From NCBI GenBank assembly GCA_016859345.1, contig CM029121.1, forward strand, positions 10,858,911 to 10,922,910: DNA of 64,000 nt, in the 5' to 3' direction. Positions 48,001 to 59,471 of this stretch are shown one piece after another. The DNA comes from Istiophorus platypterus. Taxonomy: Eukaryota > Chordata > Actinopteri > Istiophoriformes > Istiophoridae. Made by a program: the position numbers and the translations under genes. Each line of letters begins with the position of its first letter. The first letter of the stretch is position 1. The notes beneath the pieces were generated by a model that was not told where the DNA came from, made no database searches, and saw only the letters and a list, made by a program, of their open reading frames with translations.

Positions 48001-51000
48001 TATGATTTTGTTTTAAATTCTTCACTGGGTGTATCTAACACTGAATGTGAACAATAGATAACTAATTTCTCTTGTAATCATAAGATTCTTCTCTCAAGAT
48101 AAATTCTATGCCAATGTTTTTCCACTAGATGATGAAAAAGGCAGCAAGTCCTCGAAGCCGTATCGCTAATAATCTTAGAATTGTAAAGGACAAGAAGAGC
48201 TCCTCGCTGCCTACAGTATACCGGCCCTCAGAGCACACACTAAGCAATATGCGTGCTGATATAGGCGCCGCATCCCTCTCTATCTATGGAGATCCATTTG
48301 ACCTGGATCCATTTGTGGAACGGTAAGAGGGACACATTGTACAGCTGACACAAATACAATTTTACAGATTTCAAATATGTCTTGGTGTTTTTGATGTTAT
48401 ATATAGCAAACACATAGAGATGGTCACCAGTGCCACTCACACACTGGTCTACTTGTTCTTACTCCTTGATACATTAAGTCCTTTTCACATAGTTAATAGA
48501 GAGTTTTTTTTCTTATCTTCTGAAAGAAAAAAAACAAAAAACTCCGGTGGTTTCTTTGGCATATCTATCCACTAAACTCATTTCAGCGAAAGTTCAGCCT
48601 TGCTCTATGTACCATGGATTTGCAGTGCAAATTGTTTCTTGGAATGAAACAAAATTAAAAACCAATATTTTAATCAATAGTGACTTACAAACATCTGAAT
48701 AGTTTGGGTCAGCCTTATAGTAATCACTGGTTATCATCTATTTAAGTATATAGTACATGTATGGATAGTGTTAATATATGCCTCAATGCGTTTGTGTTTT
48801 TATGCAGCTAGGCATATGCAGTTTTAATTATTAAGCAAATTGTGACTTATGGTTTCTATTTGTACAGGGAAGAGGATGAGCAGCAGGCCCCCGTTACATC
48901 GCTTTTGGAAGCCAAGAGACGAGGGCTTTCTCGTTCTGCTCTTCGCTCCCACCAGCCTGTAGCTCGACCAGTGACTGCAAGCCTTTCCAGGTAACGTCGC
49001 CTCTTTGCCATGATGTCTAGACAAAATGTAATTGTCGTGCAAAAATGCTTCTTGCGAGGGAGAAACCTGACATGACCAAAGATTTATTGCACCATGGTTT
49101 AAGAATGCAAGGTTTTTGTTTTCTCATTCCTAATCACAATGCTCCAAAACTGGCTAATGCTGACGCATCAAAATCATGTAGAAATGAATAAAATGGTGAA
49201 TATTCAGCAGTCCATAACAAATAAAAGAATATTTTTCCAAGGGTGGCTGGCTCTTTATGAAAAAATGACAAATTTATTGCAGGATAAATCTGCAAACCTT
49301 TTTCTTTTTTTTGCAGTTAGTTAAATACAATGAAAAAGTCTGCCACTATGAGTCAAAACAAATGAGCAAATTCCAAATCAGAAACTGACATGCATGATCT
49401 CACTCATCTTCTATATTTAATTTCCAGTAGTTGTTAGGTGTCAGAGCTTTCTCAGTCTCTGTGGTCAAGATGGCATCTAGTTTGATAAATACTTTGGAAA
49501 TCTAATTAAAATTAGCTGTGCTCTACCAGGAGGGGTATGGATGTCCCCCAGTCAGGGGATGTTGTTGAGGCGGCTCCTGTGCCTGACCTCCTTGGCAGTA
49601 TCCTCTCTGGACAGAGCATGCTCTTGATGGACAGCTCCGATGTGGTCATTAATCGGGATGGTTCCCTTAAAGCTACAAAGCCAAGTAAGTTTGTTTTGCA
49701 CATTTTTAAAAACAGTCTGATTGGCAAGATTTAATTGTTTTAGTTGTGGGATTAGAGATGTGACTTACTTTTCATTTAATGATATATACTATCAGGATAG
49801 AGCTATTTACATTAATTCTAGCTTTTGAATATCAAACAAACAAACAATCTCAAAATAACATTCACCTGATGACTTCATGTAAAATGCACATCCAGCTGTT
49901 GAACATTAAACTTTAAACTGTCTTCAAATTGGTGACACATGAAGTGTTTCTTATGTTCCCCCACATGGGCAGTGAGTTATTCCTCACCCGTGCTCAGCTG
50001 ATTGTGACTGACTTGGCTATTTGCTGTCACCAATTCCCATTTTCTATTTTTCTCCCAGAACTAGGATGTGGTGTTCTGAAAAATTACTGTGAGCAGTTTA
50101 CAGTCTTTAGATAGTCAAAACTGCTGAGCAAAGCAAAAAAAAAAAACAACAAACAACTAACTACAAATTCTCTTATATGTCCTTATCATGTCCTTTTTGT
50201 GTAAACAGTGATGCCATCAGCATTAAAGCTGGGTAGCAGCAAAAGCAGTAGCTCAGGAGATGCCAGCACCCAGATCAACCCAGGGATGTCACCTATCCTA
50301 GGAGATAGTTCTCTGTCTCTCCACTCCAACGGAGATCTACAAGGATCCTCCCGTAGCTCCATGAATAGAACTCACTTACCCCCTTTTACACCCTCCTCAG
50401 CCATCCACTCCCTACCACCTTCCCATTCTGATTTGCCATCCAGAGCTCATCCAAGTTTACTGCCACCTCGTCCAAACAGGCCCACACCCTCTCTTAATCA
50501 CTCGGGAACCAATGGAGTTGGAGCCCCTAGGGAAGGCACCACCTCATCCATCCACCCTGGCCCAGAATCCAACTCTAGGAGCAAGGGAAAGGCTCCATCA
50601 CACTCCCAAGCCTCCAAAGCGCCTACAAAGCCCATGTGGGTAGATGTATCGGTGCTTCCTCGGATACCAAAAATAAAAAGGGAGAGTAGTGGTGTCATAA
50701 ATGATGGTACTAGTCAAAGTGGCAGTAGTAGAATCAGTAGTGGTAGGAGAAGTAGTAGTAATTATACCACTACCAGTAATGGTTACAGCATACCTGAAAC
50801 AGGCATGACCAGCCTTGCTGGGGACAAGAGTAGGCAGCAAAGTGTAGACCAGCAAAAGGGCAGGGGTGAAAGTCAGGCCCAGAGACATAGGCCTGATGGA
50901 GGAGGCTCGTCATCAGCCTTCTCCAACTCATTTTCCTCTTCTTCCTCCTCTACTGGCTCACCTTCTAGCCAGCCGCGTTATTCTTCATCTTTTTCATCTT

Positions 51001-54000
51001 CATCAGCAGTGAGCTTCCGCATTAATTCCAGTGGGAACTCCTGGCAGTCCAGGCGACTAAGCATTGCATCATCCTCTTCTAGTGGAGGTAGCATGCAGGA
51101 ACACTGGAGAGAAAAGGAAGATGAGGCAAGAAAGAGACAGTTGCGCAGGGATAAACAGATGCTGCTGGCCTCACGAGCACTGGTCAATAAGGAACAAGAC
51201 AGTAATATCTATGATCCCTTCAATCCCACTCTGTCAGACTCTAGCAGCTCAGATGTTGAAGCTGAGACCTCAAGCCTGGATAGCAACTCCCAAGGTGCCA
51301 CATGTGAGGAGAAAGCTCCCACATTAGAAAATGAAGAGGATTTAGGGCAAAGCAGACAGGACCTGGTTCTTATAAAAACTGAAACACAGGAAACGGAGGT
51401 CTCACAGGAAGAACCAAGGAGAGCTAGTGCTCAGGAAACCTTATCCCTGGAGGTCAGATGCTCACAGCAATCTGTCAAGGTTGAAAAAGAGTCAAGATTA
51501 GTAGACACTAAGGTTGAGAAACAAACATTACTTGACGCTAAAGTTAAGAGAGAGCCAGGGTTAGATGATGGTGGAGAAGCTGAGCAGTGTGGTCACAGCA
51601 CAAAAACATATTTGAATACAGAGAAAGCAGACACCACACCATCTGCTCATCACAGCCTTGTCATTTTAAAGGCTGAGACGGAGACTCTAGAGGAAGAGAG
51701 TGGACAGAGTGAGGGAAATCCCATCACTGCTCCCCATAACTGTAAGAACAATTCCTCAGCATGCAGCTCTGCTCCCACCAAGAAGACACAAAAGACAGAA
51801 TCTAAATGGGATTCCCAATCACAGGATTTTGGCAATAAGAAGAAAACCTCCAAACCTTCAAAGGAACAACGCTCTAGCAGTTCAGAGACGGACGCAGGCA
51901 GGAAAGGAGACCATCATGCCTCTAGCCAAATAGGCAGGCAGAAAGAAAAGGAGAAGGACAGAGGAAGGAGTTCCCGGCGGTCAAGGTCAAGAGAAAGGAG
52001 AAGGGCATGCTCAACCTCAGGAAGCTCTGAGTCCAATTCTCCTCATAGGACTTGCAGAAAGAGACGGCGCTCCCGGTCCAGATCCAAAGACAGGAGGCAG
52101 TCCAGGTAAATATCTAATAACTTATCCAATATCATGTTCAACTATGTAATGATAATGCACATGACTTTTAAACCCTTTTTAAAAGGGCTAATTTGTTTTC
52201 TTCACTCAAAAGTATTTAATTGCTGATTTTTTTAGGTCTTTTTCAAGATCAAACAGCAGAGAGAATTCACAGAGGAAGAAGCAAAGACAAAGGAGCAAGG
52301 AGAGAAATGATAACAGAGAAAGAGGCTCCGAGAGGGGACACCTGTCAAAGGACAAGAGACGTGGTTGGTCTCGCTCAAAGTCTCGGTCACGTTCCAGGTC
52401 TAGATCAACATCTAGATCGAAGGACAATAAACGTGGTTGGTCTTTGTCAAAATCACGATCCAGGTCCAGATCCAGGTCCAGGTCCAGGTCCAGGTCCAGG
52501 GAAAGAAGGAAAGATCACACACGACTGCAACAACCATCTCTCTCCTCCAGAGACAAGGTCGTGTCACGACCAAAAGACAAGAGGAAACACAGGTCTAGAT
52601 CGAGCTCGAGAGAGAGGAGGAAAGAAGAAGCGTCATCATCCAAGACTTTGCAGAAAACTTCAGGGTCTTGTGTGTCATCCTCTAAAGACATAAAGCAGTT
52701 ACAGGACAAGAAAAAAGAAAAGGATATAATTCAAAGCTCCCTCAAAGAGGAAAAAAACCCTAAAGGGAATAAACAGGACTTGTCCTCTTGTACCTCAACC
52801 TCCAAAGTTAAAAAAGAAGGCAAAGACCCCAGGGCAGACAGCAAGGCCACACTAGAAATCAAAAAAGAAATGAAGGTTGTAAAAGAAATTAAGACAGAAA
52901 AAAACCCACCTCTGGATATGTTTGAATATTCCCCCATTACAAAGTCAATTAAGAAAGAAGAATTGGACACTCCTTCATTGATAGAAACCAAAGGCATAGA
53001 TGAGGAGGGAATTGAAGAAGAACTCATCAAGACTCAGATGTGTGAAATCAAGGCTGAGACTTGTGAAATCACCACAATTAAGTCAGAGCCAAGTCCCATA
53101 GAATTGTGCCACTTACCCCCTCTCACCTCATTAAGCACACCTGTTACAGCAGACAGTCACCAGGATGCAGTCTCTCAGTCTGACGCTGGGTTAATGGCCT
53201 CGGCAGAACAACCACACACTGCGCGTCTGACTGTGCCTGTAAAGCAGGAAGCTCAGCAAACCTCAGACTCTGATGAAGAATTCAATGTTGATGTGATGCT
53301 TGACAACCTGGACTATGTGAAGTCTGAGTGCACAGAGGGAAGTGGTGCATTTGTTAAGAAAGACAAGGAAGTAGAGGGGGGGAAGAATGAAGGAGAGCAG
53401 GTATCCGCTTTAGTCGGAGTCAAATCCAAGACTCAAGTAAAGAGGGTCACCTGGAATATTCAGGAGCCTGAGGGACCTCAGCCAGAGAAATCTGCAAGCA
53501 GTAAGTGTTTCTGCTAGTGCACTTCATATCAGTTTTGATCTGCCGTTCACATTACATCAATGGATCCTTCTCACAAATGTGTCTAGTTGAAATTCTTTTT
53601 ATTAAATTTAATACTCAGATAACTTTTGATTTCTGCAAGGATGAGACCAAAAATGTGCTTTGTATCTGACTTTTCAGCAAAATGTTTTCTGAATTCTTTC
53701 TGACACAGAGCTGGCGCTTTATAAACTGAAGCTGAAGCAGGAAGGCGCTCGCAGACCCTCTTCATCAGTCCAGGCATCCAGTCAGGTACCTCTGAGCCAC
53801 TTGTCACTGCAGAGTTAACCTTGTATTTTGTGCTTCAAATATTTTCTTACACCAAGAAAATGCACATAGCATGTAATGTGAATAATGACCAGAGGGTGGC
53901 AGCGTTTATCTAGAAGAAGCAAATGCATTGACTGGGCAAAGCCACATGATAGAAATTGAAACTGATACTGAAGTATTTTCAGGCTAAATGAAAGTAAAAG

Positions 54001-56548
54001 CCGCACTAGTAATCCGAAACTGCTGTTGTGATCAGTTATTCCAAACTAAGCCCTTATCATTACATCATCTATAGACATTTTAATGAATAGGTCTGTATGA
54101 GACAGTACAAAATAATATATAAGACATTTGTTTCATTATTTACACCTAACATTTTTTTCATATGCTATAATGTATATGGCAATACCATACACTGTATCAT
54201 GTGCATATATGCAGTTTGTATATTGATAGTTGAAGGTGTTCAACTACATTGTAGTTTTAAGATCTCAAATGCCACTTGCAAAACTGAAAGCTTAGTCCAC
54301 ATCTTCATGACCTTTGGTTACAATGGCAGCTGCTACAGGGGACTGGTCCAGCTTTGACTTGATCAGTTTCTTCCCAGATATCTGTTAAACAGACAATGAA
54401 CTTTTCTTTCAGTGCTTAATTCAAAGCGACCTGTGGAAACATTGCCTAATAGAATCTAAAAATCTAACCACTTTCCCTTCAGAGCTGCAATGATTAGTTA
54501 ACAAATTAATCAATACATACAGGAAATGTATTGACAACTATTTTTGTAATATAAATTAACAGCCTTTGTTATCAAGTAAAACCCAAATATTCATTGGTTT
54601 CAGCATCTCAAACAAGAGGGTTTGATGCTTTTGTGTCCTATGGGTGGAAACTCAATATCTCCTGGTGTTGGACTGTTGGATGAATAAAACCATCAATTTC
54701 AATCCAACAATATCGGCTATGGGAAATACAGAGGGCACATTTACTTTTTTTTTTGACATTTTATGCCAATTGATTAAATGATTTAGAAAATAATCATCAG
54801 ATTAATTGATGATAATCATTATTTATAACTTTAATTTTTTTAATCTTTTATTCTATCCTGCTGTAATCTTTAGGTGTAGTCATTTTTTATAATCCGTATA
54901 TAATTTCCCTTGACTTTCGTAGGACATCAATGGACCTGTCAATGAGTCTTCCAAGAAAGGTGCAATTGGTCCAATCAGTACTTCCTCTAGATCTGATGGT
55001 CTACAGCTGGAGGGGTTATCATTGACTGGACAAGGAGAGGCAGAGGAGGGGGATTTGTCAAGGAAAGACAAGGTGAATATGGCTTTTTAAATATTTAAGC
55101 CTTGAACTGAATGTCTGTTGCAGGGATAATGATTATAATAATGACAATCTTTATTTTTAGAGTACTTTTCAAAACTCAAGTGACAAAGTGTGAAGGGCAG
55201 AAAATTAAAGATGAATTTACAGAAAGGTACAATAGGGCAGCAAAATAAAAACAAAATCATAAGGTATAAAGATAAACCCAGTTAAGTCTTATAAGATAAG
55301 ATAAGATAAATTATAAACTGGGATTCAAACAGAATAAAAAGACAAATAACGTAAAATCAGGAAACACGTACTGCTAAAAGAATGTTTTAGGAGGGGATTT
55401 AAAAGATGTCACTGAGACAACCAGCCTCATTTCCTCACTTGAGTCTTTCCAGAGCCTCAGGGCCATGACTGCAAATGCTGTTTCCCCTTTAGTTTTCAGC
55501 TGGGTCTCCAAAACTTTGCACAATGTAAACTATGGCTCATATGGTACTAAAAGTCACAAATGTAAATCAGTTGTATAGCATACTGGGAGCCAGTGTAAAG
55601 ATGCTAAAACAAGAGTAATGTCATCAAGTCTTCGTCAAGTCTTCTGTTTTAACAATGTAAACAATGAACATTTAGAAATAGAAGTTAAGCAAGGCCCAGC
55701 AAATTCCATAACACTGAATAAAGACTTAGTCCTCCAAAAGGCTGAAGGACTCTGATGTGGGATACTGTTTCTAAGAGTTCAGCCAGGGTAAAAGGAGGAA
55801 GAACCGGTAGCACTAATAGAAGCTCTTATTGACTCCAACTTGTCAATAGAGAAGAGAAAAATCTAAGTAATGTAATGCAGTAAGCATTACTTTAACCTGG
55901 GGCCCTAGGTGGGGCTGGATTAACTAGTAGATCAACAGTCTTGGGAAAAAATATCTTGGGCTGTATCAGTTGAGTAGTTATATTGCCTTTTGGTTTTAGA
56001 GAAATGTTTCATTAAGACTCCTGCCTTTTGTTTTGATAATAATTTGTGAAAATCATTACATAAATTCTGTTTTACTCCACCCGACAGTATTTGAGAAAGC
56101 TGCACATGCAGGAGAGAGCTATAGAGGAGGTGAAGCTAGCTATCAAGCCTTTCTACCAGAGGAGGGACATCAACAAGGATGAATACAAAGAGATTCTACG
56201 CAAGGCAGTCCAGAAGGTGGGTTAAAAATTTTATCAAGATACTGAAAGGTTAGTCAATGACTAACAACTTAATGCACTAATAGCTTCTGGGTAATAAACT
56301 TGAAATAAACTCAAACAGGCCATCGCTAGACTGAGCTTCTCCTGAGAATTCTGGCCCTAATACTTTGTGTTCCTTGTCATTAGGTCTGCCACAGCAAGAG
56401 CGGTGAGATCAATCCAGTGAAGGTGGGCAATCTGGTCAAGGCATATGTGGACAAATACAAACATGCTAGGAAACATAAAAAAGGAGAGGACTTAGGAAAG
56501 GCACCAGATGTACAGACTGCGGCCAAGAAAAACAGTGACAGTCCATGA
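45071..56548 (+). CDS. PHRF1: PHRF1, PHD and RING finger domain-containing protein 1
   Basis: Eighteen coding exons: 45071-45158, 45328-45441, 45734-45930, 46077-46160, 46284-46417, 46544-46635, 47071-47249, 47566-47698, 47844-47968, 48129-48322, 48868-48990, 49530-49684, 50209-52105, 52236-53500, 53709-53785, 54923-55072, 56088-56216, 56384-56548. Phases close throughout and give 1766 aa. The start codon has a strong Kozak context (CAGCCATGG). An acidic Asp/Glu run (30-74) precedes the RING (C101, C104, C119, H121, C124, C127, C138, D141). The PHD finger follows (C185, C188, C200, C203, H208, C211, C226, C229). A long disordered Ser- and Arg/Ser-rich middle leads to a conserved SRI-like C-terminus (about 1670-1745, K-L-H-M-Q-E-R-A to K-A-Y-V-D-K-Y). 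Family knowledge: nuclear ubiquitin ligase acting on TGIF in TGF-beta signalling, chromatin reader and RNA polymerase II CTD binder. The acceptor at 47069-47070 is the least certain border. Confidence 0.93.
52457..52500 (+). repeat. In-frame TCCAGG hexanucleotide repeat in PHRF1
   Basis: Seven near-perfect TCCAGG units, one with an A, encode an uninterrupted Ser-Arg dipeptide run in the RS-rich region. Because the unit is six bases, gain or loss keeps the frame and changes RS length. Confidence 0.9.
54482..54829. repeat. Teleost dispersed repeat in a PHRF1 intron
   Basis: Starts GAGCTGCAATGATTAGTTAA and ends with the roughly inverted GATTAATTGATGATAATCAT, the end pattern of a very common non-autonomous fish repeat (consensus ends near AGGGCTGCAACTAACGATTA). 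It lies in the intron before 54923. Class not certain. Confidence 0.55.
55130..55700. repeat. Dispersed repeat in a PHRF1 intron
   Basis: Fragments such as TTATTTTTAGAGTACTTTTC, AAACTCAAGTGACAAAGTG, ACCAGCCTCATTTCCTCA, CAGAGCCTCAGGGCCATGAC and GGGAGCCAGTGTAAAGATGC match a multi-copy teleost repeat that I recognise but cannot assign to a class (a LINE 3' region is one possibility). A GATAA pentamer run lies at 55289-55308. No functional ORF. Confidence 0.5.
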
Positions 56549-57700
56549 GGTGGTATGAACTACAGGCAAGGACAGCCACACCCACCACACACACACTCCC
56601 TCATATGTTAAACTACGTTTTACTGTGTCCCACCATTGGGTGTGATCTCAAACTCTCCCAGTCAATCTAAATGCTAAACTTTAGCCTTGCTCACAACTTC
56701 AAGACGGAACACTTTCTATAATGTCAAGCTTTCTATCTTAACAGAATTTTTGAAGACAAACTTTTTTTTCTTTGATCACTTGAAAAGCACCTGTTGGTGT
56801 TGTTGATGCTTGGACTGTCACTGCCAGGAACTGGATGTTTTGCGTAGTGTAGCTCAGACGCTTTATGGAAGACTGTGAGGTTGTGCCTTAAAGAGGCGAA
56901 TCTCGAAGGCCTTCCCATGGAGTGATAAATCAGGTAGCTTTCTCCACAGGCATATCACTGGGAGGATGCAGCATGGGCTTTGAGTTTGCTCTGGCTTTTT
57001 TGTTGTTTGTTTTTTTTGGGGGGGGGGCAGCAGGGGGTATTTATCTGTGGTAAAACTCATTTTGTTGGTTAAGAAGTGGTACAAATGTATGCAGTGTATG
57101 CATATTTAAGACATTTGTCACATTAAGAAAATGTTATGCAATTTTTGTAGAAAACTTTATCAGTAGAGCAATTAAATAATTTTTTAGATTTGGTTGTAAA
57201 TAATATAGATTTGATATATCCACTTATATGTTCATTTCATCTGTGTTGCCTGTTGCGAATGACTGACATAAATGGTTATAGTTCAAAGAATTGATTGTTT
57301 TTTATTTTAAAAGTTTTCTGTCTTCCACATCTCTAATATCCATGTTTTAATGAGCTTAATCCAGTCCAGTGTACCACAGGTGAGTTCGGGCTCAGTAGTT
57401 TGAAATGAACAATGGAATCACTCTTCTCAAATAACAATTTCTTCTCTTTGCGTGTACTTGATTTCTCGTGATCCAAAAAGATATTTGAATCTCATCATTA
57501 TCCTTTTTTCAACCCCTGGCTGAAATGTAGAAAACCAAGTTTTTGAGGGAAATACTTTGTTTTTGTGCCAAACTAGTTTAAAAAAAATAATTTTTTTTTC
57601 TTCAACATTTCCCCAAATAAGTGAGATTTGACTTGTTTTGGGCATTCTCTTAATAAACACAGGAGACTACAACACCAGAGTAAGAAATAAAGCTTTTACT
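56549..57700 (+). other. Presumed PHRF1 3'UTR
   Basis: Non-coding sequence after the stop up to candidate AATAAA signals at 57652-57657 and 57686-57691. Includes a G-run (57014-57026). Further AATAAA copies at 58367 and 58565 could extend it toward the IRF7 transcript. Confidence 0.5.
57652..57657 (+). terminator. PHRF1 candidate poly(A) signal
   Basis: AATAAA, with a second copy 34 nt downstream (57686-57691). Which one is used is not shown. Confidence 0.45.
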
Positions 57701-59100
57701 TTGGAAAGAATAGGGTTATAATACAGACTTCATGTCTCAATAAGTTGCAACCCCCTTTATCTTTCAAAAAATGTCAGTGTCTAGATTTTGTCACTGTCCA
57801 ACCTGGTGCTCTTGTGTCCACAAACATTTTAACCATAATTTTTGTTTCCTTTTTTTTTTAATTTAATGTTTATTAATACAAAATTAAACTAAATTTTTTT
57901 TGGCCGGATTTTATGGTTTTAGATCAATTTATAGTCGGTATATTAGAAAACTAATGGGACATCTTATAAATACAGCTCCACAACATTTTCCAATGTAAGT
58001 ATAATGGAAGCATATACATGCCTTTAGTTGTCAACATTAAAATAATCCTTTCAGTGTTAACCTCTGTGTCTGCAGTATTTTAGGCTTTTGCCTAAATCTC
58101 AGTCTTGATATCCTTTGCTACTCTGCAGTCCCCTCTTAAACAAAAATGTTCATGAAAAACTAAGTTTTGCTTGGTCACCATCTTGTTGTCCATACTATTT
58201 ATTTTGCCTTCTGTAAAGAGTGATCAGGACTTTAGTTGGGCTTTATGCACACATCCAATGCCAGGGACTGGACAAAAACAACAAACAGGTGCTCATGTTT
58301 ATCTGAATGTATTTTATTTCTGCATTTACTTGATTGAACAAGTCAGGTGTTTCTAAGAGCGGACTCATTAATAAATCACTGATGAAAAATAGGGTTTCGT
58401 CTTTGAGTAAGTACTTGAATTAAACTTTCTGTCCTGTTATTTCTGTTTTTAAGGATTTAGGGCTTCAATTAGTAACAGTATATACTATAGGAATCATACT
58501 GGAGCCTGTTGCTATGTTCACCTTTTTTCCAGCCGCCTCTTAGTAATTTTATATTTTCTTTTCAGGGACAATGTTTTAATAAAGAAAACTATATCTGTGT
58601 CTTCTTTTCTTTTTGGATTGTTAAGGACAAACATGAAGCTATGGTATTAGGGCTCTGGATTGGAAGCTACTACATGGACTTAGTGATTCAACTTTGAAGT
58701 TTTTAAGCTTCTTTTTTTTTATTCAGAGAAAAGATAGCTGTAGTATTTACCCTTAAGTTGTTAGAAATTGATCTATTATAAGAATGTGGTATATCCCTTC
58801 CCAGTATTTATAAACCAAACATCGCAGCTCAGTGGTAATGAAGCGAGACGTCATTTAGGGTAAAACGATTTATTTGAAATCAAGTTGATACGTGTTAGGT
58901 TTGTTCAGTATGAAAAGTGAAAGTACAAAAATGGTTCTGAAGTGCAAAACGCAATTTACCATAACCCTGTATATACTTAAGGCATTCAGTGGCTGTATGG
59001 AAAAAAAAAAGAAAAAAAAAGCTCATAAATATGTGATCAGTTATCACAAACTAATGTTAGAAAGGATCTACCATCAGTCATAATTAGTTTACCCGGATAT
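57701..59100. other. Convergent intergenic space
   Basis: AT-rich spacer between the 3' ends of PHRF1 (+) and IRF7 (-). Poly-A/T runs and several AATAAA copies in both orientations; no gene seen. Confidence 0.4.
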
Positions 59101-59125
59101 ATCAATTGAAGCATATATTTCATAG

Positions 59126-59152
59126 TTTATTTACAGTAATCAAAAGTTTATT
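59126..59152 (-). terminator. IRF7 candidate poly(A) signals
   Basis: Two AATAAA on the minus strand (59131-59126 and 59152-59147), about 320-345 nt after the IRF7 stop. A further one lies near 58869. Confidence 0.5.
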
Positions 59153-59471
59153 CTAGGGCAAGACCGTCGGCCTTCGCGTTGAGTAACTTAACGTTCTCAG
59201 TAATAAAGGACTCAATTTCTACTTTGTAGTGATAAAAATGTCAGTTTTTGCCAAGAGTTTTGTGATTAATGTGAACAGGAGATAATGCAAAGCAGTAGGG
59301 TGGCATCGGTACATTCTGCAATACCAAATTACACACTGTTCATTCCTGTTTCAGCAACTGTAGCCATTCAGAAAATCAGATGCGCTACGGGTAAGAGCAG
59401 GATACAGTGCTTCATGTGGTCCCAACGGTAAATGAAGTAGTCCCCTTTAGAGGCAAGTGAGAGGTGAAATT

